DNA of 64,000 nucleotides, taken from NCBI RefSeq assembly GCF_002174305.1, contig NZ_MIJB01000007.1:62001-126000 (forward strand), in the 5' to 3' direction. Shown here one piece after another: positions 29,701-37,266 of the stretch. This DNA comes from Aeromicrobium sp. PE09-221. Its GTDB lineage: Bacteria; Actinomycetota; Actinomycetes; Propionibacteriales; Nocardioidaceae. The notes beneath the pieces were generated by a model. The model was not told the origin of the DNA. It made no database searches and saw nothing but the letters and a program-made list of their open reading frames with translations. The position numbers and the translations under genes are program-made. The first letter of the stretch is position 1; every line of letters begins with the position of its first letter.

Positions 29701-30554
29701 CCGATGAGATCGGGACATTCGAGCTCGTCGTGACGGCTACCGACCGGGCTGGCAATCTGACCCGGGCCGTCGCGGCCTACACGGTGGTGCCGCCGGGGGT
29801 GCCGGCAGCCAGCGCTCAGCCCGATCGCCCGACCCATCGCGACTGGTGGAATGACGAGGTGCGCATCACGCTGCGGACGCTCCCGGAAACCGGGGCTGCC
29901 ACGGTGCACTGGGAACTCGAGGGTGCCCAGAGCGGCAGCGGTTCGGCGGAGCGGGAGACGGTCGTGACGGTCAGCGCCGAGGGCGCCTCGGTGCTGCGGT
30001 ACTGGGCCGAGGACGCCGAAGGCGGGTCCGGGGAACCGGTGCGCTTCGACGTGCAGATCGACCGCACACCGCCCGAGATCGGCTACGAGGGTCTCCCCGC
30101 GGGTGACCGCCCGCTGACGGTGGAGCGGGATTCGGCGGTCGTCGTCGAGGCCGTCTGCTCTGATGGCGGCGGTTCGGGACTCGACAGTTGCGACTCGCCG
30201 CTGGTGGGCGGGATGGCGCTTCCGACCGATCAGCTCGGGGAGTTCCGTATCCCGTCCTTCGCCGCGGATATCGCCGGCAACGAGACGACCGATGAGTTGG
30301 TCTATCGGGTGGTCGATGCCCCGGTTGAAGAGCCCCAGGAACCCGGCGATCCCGGCGACGCGGGTGATCCCGCCGGGCCGGGCAGCCCCGGTGACGCCCC
30401 CGGCGGGCCCGGTGGCGCTCCGGCACCGACGGGGAAGGGAACGGGCGCCGGATCGCTTCCGTCCACCGGTGGCCAGGCGACGTTGCTGGGGATCGCTCTG
30501 GCGACCATGACGCTATTGGGCGGTTCGCTCCTGCGGCGCGAGCGGAGGCGCTGA
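26697..30554 (+). CDS. LPXTG-anchored Ig-like repeat surface protein
   Basis: This 1285-residue protein has an N-terminal signal peptide (hydrophobic core about residues 16-34), a Pro/Glu/Asp spacer (about 40-120), an alternating series of Ig-like or OmpL47-type repeats, a Pro/Gly-rich linker, and a sorting signal LPSTG at 1254-1258 followed by a hydrophobic stretch and Arg-rich tail. The repeats share patterns like 'ARGW...GVAWLEHRVDDG.W' and 'D.AGN'. Paired Cys residues in many domains suggest disulfides. It should be sortase-linked to peptidoglycan; no sortase gene is in the window. Start GTG at 26697 overlaps the lipoprotein stop. Confidence 0.85.
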   Translation: MRHRRHRERGRYRFAATTGLVLVALLMGSGLLPAVAGEQIPELQTEVPAADVIEEWEAEPAPEPEPVLEEPADPASEPGPDPASEPGPDPASEPGPDPKPKPEPDPAPEPEPEPTAEAEMGQKPDAGPTDDEPSAETDNSAELVAEGIPPGVTRSHWFTVENATRIHALIAARSTDVQARIVSVSGQSSPWAPPGRLTTFIPSAPPVTGSYRLDIRNRSNETVDISYEIFADDVGPVQISAQVTGDQRWLGVTTRLVRADGTPVTGAQVSGTIGDSDGRQYPFEMSDNRDGTYTYRNGNVPDGSYVVGVVAVVDGVEYRTASGGRVVGGAEPPQVLFSLSREPNPRGWYTQSVRADFFALDPDGVDWVRYKVGDDDTGEAAGNHGFVIIDSDGVHEVLGWAMDSWGNVSEPVNRTVRVDTTAPETALNGALSRARVNQGEPATADFSCHDSVSEVESCLIRFGNGEPRESGQPIDTSAAGRLDYEVIAVNGAGLETTTKGHLEVVGDRVPPIVVLQTEPAPNAQGWHNSAVNAVVSAADAQTGVAWIEYRVGDGAWVRVPEDEARFTVDTEGENRILFRAADQAGNVTMDHPRQIDVDTVAPRVVIDSGLDGRVVWQGAMVTASFDCTDEVSGVENCVGSTPHGTAVPTDTLGSHALSVTGTDHAGNVRVARAVYTVVGDDVELPEVTATPLTSPGPGGWWDGDVEVDLVAGGSARTVHWSLGGVSTGEGAADELATVPINTPGVTRLTYWAEDEQGQRGERGELTVSIDDTQPAIELAGVLHSGQTSRGADVSAEFSCVDAESGVDSCLLRFDDGVELMPGERIDASEVGSRGFEVIARNGAGAELTRAGTLVVSTDDTTAPALELTTEPAASNARGWFRRDVTVSIAASDAGSGVAWLEHRVDDGPWVRANGSRVDVPVTGNGVTTIGYRAADVAGNRTGERTREVRLDKAGPRVTVDPSIDGARVEQGAGLTAVFACTDEHSGVDTCVGSMPNGAPLPTDEIGTFELVVTATDRAGNLTRAVAAYTVVPPGVPAASAQPDRPTHRDWWNDEVRITLRTLPETGAATVHWELEGAQSGSGSAERETVVTVSAEGASVLRYWAEDAEGGSGEPVRFDVQIDRTPPEIGYEGLPAGDRPLTVERDSAVVVEAVCSDGGGSGLDSCDSPLVGGMALPTDQLGEFRIPSFAADIAGNETTDELVYRVVDAPVEEPQEPGDPGDAGDPAGPGSPGDAPGGPGGAPAPTGKGTGAGSLPSTGGQATLLGIALATMTLLGGSLLRRERRR
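26913..26984 (+). repeat. Three exact 24-bp tandem repeats
   Basis: The unit begins GATCCCGCATCCGAG and encodes Asp-Pro-Ala-Ser-Glu-Pro-Gly-Pro. It occurs three times without mismatch and continues in degenerate form to about 27045. It builds the spacer of the surface protein and is a likely site of copy-number variation. Confidence 0.9.
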
Positions 30555-30567
30555 CCGGTCGTCCGGG

Positions 30568-30609
30568 CCCGCGGGCGGGTGTCCTCGATCGGAGGCTCCC
30601 GCCCGCGGG
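30568..30609. terminator. Hairpin between the surface-protein gene and the TetR gene
   Basis: Arms CCCGCGGGCGGG (30568-30579) and CCCGCCCGCGGG (30598-30609) pair perfectly around an 18-base loop. There is no U-tract, as is common in actinobacterial terminators. Confidence 0.6.
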
Positions 30610-30634
30610 TGACCTCGCGCGGTAGATTGCCAGC

Positions 30635-31201
30635 ATGCCGAAGATCCAAGGACGTACCCTCACGGAGCATCGTGCTCGCGTGCGCCGGCAGGTCTTCGAG
30701 GCCTTCGCCGAGTTGGTGGCCGATCGTCCCTACGATCAGGTGACGCTGGCGGAGATCGCGAGCGCGGCGGGAGTGAGCCGGACGGCGATCTACAACCACT
30801 TCCCCGACAAGGAGTCGATCGTCCTGGCCTTCGCGGCCGATGAGACCGATCGCTATCTCGAGGAGCTCGATGAGGCCCTCGACGGTGTCGAGGATCCAGT
30901 AGCTGGGCTGCGCATCTACGTCGAGCATCACCTGAGGATGCGACAGTCCCTGCACTTCGGTCTCGGTCCGGCGCTTTACGGAGTGCTCTCGGCCGACTCG
31001 ATGGTCGAGATCCGCAAGCACGTGCGGCTCGTGGAGCGAGCGGTGCGCGCGCTGTTGCATCAGGGAATGGCGGCCGGCGTCTTCCAGGTGGAGGACGTCG
31101 ATACCACCATCGCGCTCATCCACGCGACCCTCCAGGTGGGTCCCTCGGTCGACGCCGAGGTGGCCGCGGCCTTCGTGCTGCGCGCCGTCGGCGCGCGTTG
31201 A
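30635..31201 (+). CDS. TetR-family transcriptional regulator (possible haem-responsive type)
   Basis: The 188-residue protein has an N-terminal helix-turn-helix (VTLAEIASAAGVSRTAIYNHFPDK) and a helical ligand-binding domain containing several His residues (HH near 92, H101). The gene sits directly upstream of a haem oxygenase whose promoter carries TGACA palindromes, one matching 12 of 15 bases of the Lactococcus HrtR operator as I recall it. A haem-sensing role is therefore plausible but unproven. Confidence 0.82.
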   Translation: MPKIQGRTLTEHRARVRRQVFEAFAELVADRPYDQVTLAEIASAAGVSRTAIYNHFPDKESIVLAFAADETDRYLEELDEALDGVEDPVAGLRIYVEHHLRMRQSLHFGLGPALYGVLSADSMVEIRKHVRLVERAVRALLHQGMAAGVFQVEDVDTTIALIHATLQVGPSVDAEVAAAFVLRAVGAR

Positions 31202-31218
31202 ACCGCTGGGCCTGGCGC

Positions 31219-31237
31219 TGAGGTTAGGCATACCATA
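31219..31237. promoter_or_regulatory. DtxR/IdeR iron-box-like site
   Basis: The 19-mer TGAGGTTAGGCATACCATA matches 14 of 19 positions of the DtxR/IdeR consensus as I recall it (TTAGGTTAGSCTAACCTAA). It lies 118 bases before the haem oxygenase ATG and upstream of its promoter, consistent with iron-dependent control of haem iron recovery. Confidence 0.55.
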
Positions 31238-31253
31238 GAATCGTGGGGAAGCT

Positions 31254-31309
31254 GACACGCTGTCGCTATTGACATGACGAGATGTCAGATTAATATGACG
31301 TAGTGTCAC
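31254..31309 (+). promoter_or_regulatory. Haem oxygenase promoter with overlapping TGACA palindromes
   Basis: TTGACA at 31269-31274 and TAATAT at 31291-31296, 16 bases apart, form a strong sigma-70-type promoter. Three palindromes overlap or flank it: GACA-N3-TGTC (31254-31264), TGACAT-N6-ATGTCA (31270-31287, perfect, across the -35 and spacer) and ATGACGTAGTGTCAC (31295-31309, across the -10). Such placement is expected of a repressor operator. Confidence 0.65.
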
Positions 31310-31337
31310 TTAATCGCTCGACAACTCCGGAGACGCC

Positions 31338-31997
31338 ATGACCCTCACCGCAACCGAACCGCTCTCTACCCTGTTGCGCGACGGCTCGAAGGCCGAGCAC
31401 ACCTCGGCCGAGGGATCGTCCTTCATGTCGGTCATGCTGGAAGGTCGGATCAGCCCGGAGGGCTACACCGCCTACCTGTTGCGTCTCCAGCGTGTCTACA
31501 CGGCGCTCGAGTCGGTCGCCCGACGACTCGACGGCGATCCGATCGCGAGTGCCGTGATCGATCCGGCCCTGGAGCGCAGTGCAGCCCTCGCGGCGGATCT
31601 GGATCACTGGGCCGGGCCCGACTGGCGCGAGATCGCGCTCGAGTCTCCGGCGACGCAACGCTATGTCGAGCGCATCGAGGCGTCGTCATCGTGGGGCGGC
31701 CTCTTCGTCGCCCATCACTACACGCGGTACCTCGGAGACCTCTCCGGCGGTCAGGCCATCGGTCGGATCCTGGGACGCGCTTATGGGCTCGAGACCACCA
31801 CCGGAGTGGAGTTCTACGCGTTCGACGCGATCGCCAAGCCCAAGCCCTATAAGGACGCCTACCGGGCGCGTCTGGACGCACTGCCCTTGGATGGCGCGGA
31901 GCGGCAGCGCATCCTCGACGAAGTCAAGGTCGTCTTCGGTCTCAACGAGGCCGTCTTCTCCGAGCTGTCCGCCGATCTGGATCGCTGGACGCGTTGA
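31338..31997 (+). CDS. Biliverdin-producing haem oxygenase
   Basis: This 219-residue canonical haem oxygenase opens the haem ring to biliverdin, iron and CO. The proximal His21 lies in SKAEHTSAE and the distal-helix motif YLGDLSGGQ is intact. Length equals that of HmuO-type enzymes. The ATG at 31338 follows CGGAGA. Iron-box-like and TGACA operators upstream suggest induction by iron limitation and haem. Confidence 0.94.
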   Translation: MTLTATEPLSTLLRDGSKAEHTSAEGSSFMSVMLEGRISPEGYTAYLLRLQRVYTALESVARRLDGDPIASAVIDPALERSAALAADLDHWAGPDWREIALESPATQRYVERIEASSSWGGLFVAHHYTRYLGDLSGGQAIGRILGRAYGLETTTGVEFYAFDAIAKPKPYKDAYRARLDALPLDGAERQRILDEVKVVFGLNEAVFSELSADLDRWTR

Positions 31998-32036
31998 TCC
32001 GTCCCGGTGACACGGGTCGCCGGATAGAGTTCGTGC

Positions 32037-33152
32037 GTGGGCAAGATCGAGGGGACGTGGTGGGCATCGGTTCGCCGCCTAGACGACCGGATTGCGGCAT
32101 GGCGCCTCGGTAGCGGCCAGGGCCAGTCGGGGGTGCTCTCGCTGCTCATCGTGGCGACCGTACTGATCTTCTTCGCCTCTGTCGCCTGGTATCACGTGTT
32201 TCCGGCGGTGACCTTCCTCGTGCCGATCGTGGTCGGTGGGTTGCTGCTGAGGTGGAAACCGCTCGCTACTCTCACGGCGGTGGCGCTCATCGGCGCCGTC
32301 GCCGCCGCGGCGATGGAGACGGGACGCTCGGGCTTCGCCACCGGGCGGGTCGCGACGGTGGCGATCATCGTCCTGGTCGCCCTCCTCCAGCTGTACATGG
32401 CGCGAATCAACCGCAGTGAAGTCCCTGCTCCCTTGGGGCAGCACATGCTGGCGGAGCTGCGTGACCGTCTCCATGCCCAAGGCGATGTCCCAGAGTTGCC
32501 GGCGGGGTGGCGCGCCGAGCAGCAGATCCGCTCGGCGAGTGGTACCAGCTATGCCGGCGATTTCGTCGTCGCTGATCTGTCTCCCGATGGACGTCGGCTC
32601 GAGCTCATCCTCGTCGATCTCTGGGGCAAGGGCGTCGCGGCCGGTACCAAGTCATTGCAGGTCGCCGGGGCCCTCGGCGGGCTCATCGGCTCGCTTCCCC
32701 CGCTGGGCCTCGTGGCCGCGGCGAACGACTACCTCCTGCGTCAGCGCTGGAATGACGGCTTCGCGACGGCCGCCTATGTCATCATCGACCTCGCGACGGG
32801 TCGTTACTCGATCGTCAACGCGGGACATCCGCCCGCGCTGAGATGGTGCTCGCGGACCAATCTCTGGCGGGTGGACGAGGCGACGGGCATGGCGCTGGGC
32901 GTCACGTCACGACCGGAGTTCTCGCCCAGCGAGGGCGTGCTCGAGCCGGGTGAGGCGCTGATGCTCTACACCGATGGCGTGGTCGAGACCCGCGATCGCG
33001 ATATCGCCGGTGGCATCGCCTGGCTCCAGGACACCGCCAGGGCGGCCATCCGCCAAGGCTTCCAAGGAGCTGCGGGACGTGTGCTGGACCGCGTGCCGAC
33101 CGGCGATGACGATCGCGCGCTGCTCATGGTCGAACGTCTGGACGCGCGCTGA
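32037..33152 (+). CDS. Membrane PP2C-type SpoIIE-domain phosphatase
   Basis: The 371-residue protein has about four N-terminal transmembrane helices (residues 25-125) and a C-terminal SpoIIE domain with metal-binding patterns (ADLSPDGRRLELILVDLWGKG and LMLYTDGVVETRD). Such RsbU-like phosphatases usually dephosphorylate anti-anti-sigma factors; no partner is encoded nearby. Asp-Leu-Trp-Gly-Lys-Gly replaces the usual Asp-Val-xx-GKG. Start GTG at 32037; an alternative is not obvious. Confidence 0.87.
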   Translation: MGKIEGTWWASVRRLDDRIAAWRLGSGQGQSGVLSLLIVATVLIFFASVAWYHVFPAVTFLVPIVVGGLLLRWKPLATLTAVALIGAVAAAAMETGRSGFATGRVATVAIIVLVALLQLYMARINRSEVPAPLGQHMLAELRDRLHAQGDVPELPAGWRAEQQIRSASGTSYAGDFVVADLSPDGRRLELILVDLWGKGVAAGTKSLQVAGALGGLIGSLPPLGLVAAANDYLLRQRWNDGFATAAYVIIDLATGRYSIVNAGHPPALRWCSRTNLWRVDEATGMALGVTSRPEFSPSEGVLEPGEALMLYTDGVVETRDRDIAGGIAWLQDTARAAIRQGFQGAAGRVLDRVPTGDDDRALLMVERLDAR

Positions 33153-33161
33153 TCGCTCGCA

Positions 33162-33566
33162 TCAGAGGACGGCGATCAGCACCAGCAGGGTGAGCACGAG
33201 GACGATCGCCCCGATGATGCCGAAGACGCCGGCGAGCCCCCGTCGCTTCTGCGGCTGATGGCCGATCGCCCCGCGGGTGAACTGGTGGTAGGGCGGGGCA
33301 TAGAAGACCGGGACCGCTCCGTGCTCGGGGACCTCCACGTCGATGCTGGCTCTGCCGTAGGTGAGCATCCACTGGCAGTCGACCTCGATGAAGGCGCGTC
33401 CCGGAGGCATCGCGATGCGATTGGTTCCGTAGGACACGCGCGTGGGGTAGCCGTTGATGCGGACCGACGGGGTCACCGGGGTCGCGGTGACGGCCGAGCC
33501 CTGCAAGGTCAGGTCGATGAAGCCGGTTGGCGCATGGGGTGCGGGGCCTGGGAGGGGATCGGACAT
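33162..33566 (-). CDS. Small protein with C-terminal membrane anchor
   Basis: The 134-residue product has a predicted beta-rich cytoplasmic part (residues 15-95) and a single hydrophobic helix at the C-terminus (about 112-134). No family name can be given with confidence. It is convergent with the SpoIIE phosphatase, nine bases apart. Confidence 0.65.
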   Translation of the reverse strand: MSDPLPGPAPHAPTGFIDLTLQGSAVTATPVTPSVRINGYPTRVSYGTNRIAMPPGRAFIEVDCQWMLTYGRASIDVEVPEHGAVPVFYAPPYHQFTRGAIGHQPQKRRGLAGVFGIIGAIVLVLTLLVLIAVL

Positions 33567-33708
33567 GACTCCGCAGCGTGGCAGCGATCAGCCGCTGAGG
33601 CAAGCAGCCGCGCTGTGGAGGGGTGAAGCAGGGGTGAGTTCCGCGCTTTCGGCTCGAGGACGGACATATCGGTGTCATCCTCGATGTCTCGGCCGAAAAG
33701 GGAGGACT

Positions 33709-33807
33709 ATGACGATCGCGCTGGTAGCCTTCTCGGTCCTGCTGGGCCTGAACGCCGTCCTCCTGGCGGCCCTCTACCTGCGCTATCGACGAGAGAACCG
33801 GCGGTAG
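33709..33807 (+). CDS. 32-residue single-helix membrane microprotein
   Basis: A near-perfect ribosome-binding site GGGAGG (33700-33705) stands three bases before ATG. The frame encodes a 20-residue hydrophobic helix followed by Tyr-Leu-Arg-Tyr-Arg-Arg-Glu-Asn-Arg-Arg, the charge pattern of an N-out or tail-type membrane peptide. It resembles no annotated family I can name. Confidence 0.55.
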   Translation: MTIALVAFSVLLGLNAVLLAALYLRYRRENRR

Positions 33808-33966
33808 CGCGCGTGACATCGTCGGGGGATGGAGACCGACCCGGCGACGCGAGAGTAATGCCCGCGGTGTACGGGATCGGGTGGAGGAGTGACCGCCGAC
33901 CGCCCCCACCCACTCACTCGGGGCCGGTGGTGCTCACCCGCGGATCTCCAGGATGGGTACGACACG

Positions 33967-33998
33967 AAAAGGCTCCCGAACCCTTGGGTCCGGGAGCC
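33967..33998 (-). terminator. Rho-independent terminator of tRNA-Gly
   Basis: On the minus strand GGCTCCCG and CGGGAGCC (33971-33998) form a hairpin followed by TTTT, six bases past the 3' end of the tRNA. Confidence 0.8.
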
Positions 33999-34003
33999 GG
34001 CGG

Positions 34004-34077
34004 AGCGGAAGACGGGACTCGAACCCGCAACATTCTGCTTGGAAGGCAGAGACTCTAGCCAATTGAGCTACTTCCGC
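34004..34077 (-). tRNA. tRNA-Gly (anticodon UCC)
   Basis: The cloverleaf has acceptor pairing GCGGAAG/CTTCCGC, the D-arm AGCTCAATTGGCTAGAGT, an anticodon loop CTTCCAA, and a T-arm GCGGGTTCGAGTCCCGT. The CCA end is not encoded. Confidence 0.95.
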
Positions 34078-34374
34078 GCGCTGCTGAGGCAGCGCGTTCA
34101 TTCTGCCATAGACGACCAGAGCATCGGTACGCAGCCCGCTCTCGGCAACCGCAGCCACCGGATTCGCCGAACCGGCGATGGCCTCGCGATGTCGGTGCTG
34201 GCCGTTAGTTCGTGTCGAGGAGCGCGCCCGATATATCGACCGAGGGGTCATGGACCTCTTCACAGCCACCGCCGACGAAGCTCACCGTGAGGGTTGCTGC
34301 GACGCGGGACGAGAGGACCCGTTCCTCCGCAGCGTGCCCAAGAGCGCCAAGGTCGAACCATCCCGGCGCCGCGG
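34078..34374. other. 297-base gap without a supported gene
   Basis: It holds the tRNA-Gly promoter region on the minus strand and the 3' flank of the P-loop kinase. A minus-strand frame ending at 34205 has protein-like composition over about 55 residues but no start codon or ribosome-binding site, so it was not called. Confidence 0.4.
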
Positions 34375-34914
34375 TCAGTCCGTGCGGACGAGGATGTCGG
34401 CGGCGGCCGGGGTGTGCTCGCGGCCGAGATGGCGCCTCTCCTGCTCGGCCCAGACGGACCACCAGGGGCGATACGTCTCTCCGTCGCGGGCGAGCGCGCG
34501 GTGGCGACGTGTGGCCTCGTCGGCCTCCAGCCAGACCAGCAGGCTGAGGAACGGACGGATCGCCGCGGAACCCGAGCCGACGCCGTCGACGATGAGCAGC
34601 GGGCCCGGGGCGATGGTGAGCGGCACACCTCTGCGATCGTGGATCCAGTCCCAGCGATGCGCCCTGCCGAGCTCGTCGACGGCGAGGGCCGCAAGGACGT
34701 CGCGGAGCATCGGCACCGCCGGTTCCAGCCCGTGCCACCCCGGATAGATCTCCTCGAGGGGGAACACCGGAGCATCGAGGCGATCGGCGAGCCGATGCGC
34801 GAACTCGGTCTTGCCCGCGCCACTGCGGCCGTCGATCGCCACCACGCGGGTGCGGCCGCAGGCAGGTTCGCGGCGTAGCAGGGTCTCGGCGACATGGTCG
34901 ACGGCATCGGTCAC
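34375..34914 (-). CDS. P-loop nucleoside-kinase-like protein (uridine kinase family)
   Basis: The 179-residue protein has Walker A GRSGAGKT at residues 29-36, a Walker-B-like LLIVDGVG, and a lid-like Arg-rich segment, as in uridine kinase-like proteins. Substrate is not determined. The GTG at 34914 was chosen because the longer open frame runs through the antisense of tRNA-Pro, which is an artefact. Confidence 0.75.
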   Translation of the reverse strand: MTDAVDHVAETLLRREPACGRTRVVAIDGRSGAGKTEFAHRLADRLDAPVFPLEEIYPGWHGLEPAVPMLRDVLAALAVDELGRAHRWDWIHDRRGVPLTIAPGPLLIVDGVGSGSAAIRPFLSLLVWLEADEATRRHRALARDGETYRPWWSVWAEQERRHLGREHTPAAADILVRTD

Positions 34915-35004
34915 TCCTCGATCGTGCCACGCGCCCTCATAGCCACCTGCTTCACGAAGTGTCAGGGGCGATAGGCTGTGAAGCCGGTGCTCGCTGAGCG
35001 CCGC

Positions 35005-35078
35005 CGGGATGTAGCGCAGCTTGGTAGCGCATCCGCTTTGGGAGCGGAGGGTCGCAGGTTCAAATCCTGTCATCCCGA
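35005..35078 (+). tRNA. tRNA-Pro (anticodon UGG)
   Basis: Acceptor CGGGATG/CATCCCG, D-arm AGCGCAGCTTGGTAGCGC, anticodon loop TTTGGGA in a TCCGC/GCGGA stem, and T-arm GCAGGTTCAAATCCTGT form a complete cloverleaf without an encoded CCA. Confidence 0.95.
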
Positions 35079-35150
35079 CGTTTGCGTACCCTTCGCCGTG
35101 GGTCGACACGGCGAAGGGCGAGAGCCCCTCTTCGTGGCGAAGGAGGCGGG

Positions 35151-36356
35151 ATGTCGCTGCTTCACGAGATCTCCGACGAGCTGACCGTTCGTCTGGACGT
35201 GCCGGTCGGCATCTCCGACCTGTCTTTCGACACCCTGGCTGCGGGGCCTCATCCGCTGGATGTGGACTGGGTGCGTCGCGAATCGCTCATCGGCCGCGTC
35301 GCCCCGCGTACATCGCAGCAGTACTTCGCCGAGCGCGGCGTCGTGCCCGATGCGACCGGACCCGTGCGCACGGATGCCGATCCCGAGGCGGGGATCACGG
35401 CACGCTGGATCATCCCCGCCCGCTGGAAGGATCGCACGCAGGGTTACATCTGGATCATCGACGATGACGAACGGCTGACCCATGCGGATGCCGCCGAACT
35501 CATGAGCGAGGCCGGACGCGTGGGGGAGTACCTCTACCGGCGCGCCAGCTGGCTTCGGGATCGGGCGGACAGCGTCCGCCAGCTCGTCACCGGCAATCGT
35601 GGTGCCCTGCATGACACCGCGGCTCACTTATACGAGACCGCCGGTTATCGGCCCGGTCCGGTCATGGTCGCCGTCGTCGCGGTGCGTGCTGCCGAACCTG
35701 AGCTCCTGCTTCCCGCCGATCTGCTGGACGGGCCGTTTCCGGGGAGCGGAAGCGGCGAGGTGTGGCGCTATGTCGACGGGCGTCGCGCCGTCCTCCTGTT
35801 CGGCCCAGGCAGCATCGGCACTGAGGCCGTGGCGCGCACCGCCGAACACGTGAGGGATGTGACCAACCGGCAGCTCGGCGGACGCGGTTCGGCAGTCGTG
35901 GGGATCGGTGGGAAGGCGGACAGCCTCGTCGCGGTCGACACCGCCTTCCGGCAAGCACGGCTGGCGGCCCGGGCGGCGCTCTATCTGCCGCGATTCGAGG
36001 ACATTGCCCGGTGGGACCGTCTGGGCGCCCTGCGGATGGTGCTCAGCATCCCCGACCGTTACCTTCCCGAGACCCTGGACCCGGGTGTGGCGAGTCTGTT
36101 CGATGACTCGGCCTTCCTCGCCGAGACGCTGGAGATCTACTTCGCCACCGGAGCCAATGTCGCCGAGACGTGCCGGGCACTATCGATCAGTCGGGGCACC
36201 GTCTACTACCGATTGCAGCGCGCTGAGACCATCTCCGGTCTGAGCTTGAAGGACGGTCAGGACCGTCTCACCCTCGAGGTGGGGCTCACCGTCAAACGGA
36301 TCATCGACGGGCTCGCCGCCGATCCTTTGGCCTCGGTCGCGCCTCCTTCGTCATAG
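35151..36356 (+). CDS. PucR/CdaR-type helix-turn-helix regulator
   Basis: The 401-residue protein has a long N-terminal sensory part and a C-terminal PucR_HTH region (IYFATGANVAETCRALSISRGTVYYRLQRAE then a DRLTLEVGL segment). Such regulators often activate amino-acid, purine or catabolic genes. It is preceded by AGGAGG at 35141-35146 and lies 139 bases upstream of the amino-acid ABC genes on the same strand, so those are likely targets. Confidence 0.88.
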   Translation: MSLLHEISDELTVRLDVPVGISDLSFDTLAAGPHPLDVDWVRRESLIGRVAPRTSQQYFAERGVVPDATGPVRTDADPEAGITARWIIPARWKDRTQGYIWIIDDDERLTHADAAELMSEAGRVGEYLYRRASWLRDRADSVRQLVTGNRGALHDTAAHLYETAGYRPGPVMVAVVAVRAAEPELLLPADLLDGPFPGSGSGEVWRYVDGRRAVLLFGPGSIGTEAVARTAEHVRDVTNRQLGGRGSAVVGIGGKADSLVAVDTAFRQARLAARAALYLPRFEDIARWDRLGALRMVLSIPDRYLPETLDPGVASLFDDSAFLAETLEIYFATGANVAETCRALSISRGTVYYRLQRAETISGLSLKDGQDRLTLEVGLTVKRIIDGLAADPLASVAPPSS

Positions 36357-36495
36357 CTGCCGTCCCAACCCGACGCGATTGGACACCTGTGTGACATCGG
36401 TCGAAGAGATTCTGTACAGGAGCCTCACGCCAGCGGTGTCCTGGGCTTCCTACCATCGACTAGCCCTGCTGTGACGACCCGAGGAGAGCAAGACG

Positions 36496-37266
36496 ATGGC
36501 CCCAACCGAGGGCGACCAGCCGCTGGTGAGGATCGACGGCCTCCGCAAGTCCTACGGTGAGCACACCGTCCTCGACGGCATCACCCTCGATGTCAACGCC
36601 GGGGACGTCGTCGCGCTGATCGGTCCCAGCGGTGCCGGCAAGAGCACGCTGCTGCGCTGCGTCAACTACCTGGAGATCCCCGACGAGGGCGTCATCGAGC
36701 TCGAGGGGGTTCCGACAGCCGCCGCCCCGAGTGCACCCACCAAGTCCGAGTTGCTCGCTGTGCGTCGCAAGACCGGCATGGTCTTCCAAGGTTTCCATCT
36801 CTTTCCCCATCTCTCGGTACTCCGTAACATCACTCTGGCCCAGGAACTCGTCCTCGGTCGTTCCTCGGAGGACGCTGAACAGCGAGCATTGCAGCTGCTG
36901 GATCGTGTCGGGCTGAGGGAGAAGGCATCGGCGCGACCGACACAGTGCTCGGGCGGGCAGCAACAGCGGATCGCGATCGCTCGTGCTCTCGCCCTCGACC
37001 CCGTGGTGATGCTCTTCGATGAGCCGACCTCGGCCCTGGACCCGGAGGTCAGCGTCGAGGTTCTGCGCGTGATGCGCGAACTCGCCGACCTCGGCACCAC
37101 GATGGTCGTCGTGACCCATGAGATGGGCTTCGCGCGGCGGGTGGCGGACCGAGTGGCGATGCTCGCGGGCGGGTCCCTCGTCGAACAAGGTGACCCCGCG
37201 ACGATGTTCAGCGATCCGCAGCACGAGGTCACTGCTCGCTTCCTCAACGCGGTGTTCGACCGATGA
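36496..37266 (+). CDS. Polar amino-acid ABC transporter ATP-binding protein
   Basis: The 256-residue GlnQ/HisP-type ATPase has Walker A GPSGAGKST, signature CSGGQQQR, Walker B VVMLFDEPT and an H-loop VVTHEMGFAR. It powers import together with the two permeases and the binding protein downstream. The stop overlaps the first permease start. Confidence 0.94.
   Translation: MAPTEGDQPLVRIDGLRKSYGEHTVLDGITLDVNAGDVVALIGPSGAGKSTLLRCVNYLEIPDEGVIELEGVPTAAAPSAPTKSELLAVRRKTGMVFQGFHLFPHLSVLRNITLAQELVLGRSSEDAEQRALQLLDRVGLREKASARPTQCSGGQQQRIAIARALALDPVVMLFDEPTSALDPEVSVEVLRVMRELADLGTTMVVVTHEMGFARRVADRVAMLAGGSLVEQGDPATMFSDPQHEVTARFLNAVFDR

Noticed and set aside
34205-34374. Minus-strand frame with protein-like composition after the kinase gene
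   Set aside because: No start codon, no ribosome-binding site and no recognised domain; better treated as non-coding.
34915-35109. N-terminal extension of the P-loop kinase
   Set aside because: The extension is the antisense of tRNA-Pro and its flank, a common artefact; the GTG at 34914 is used instead.
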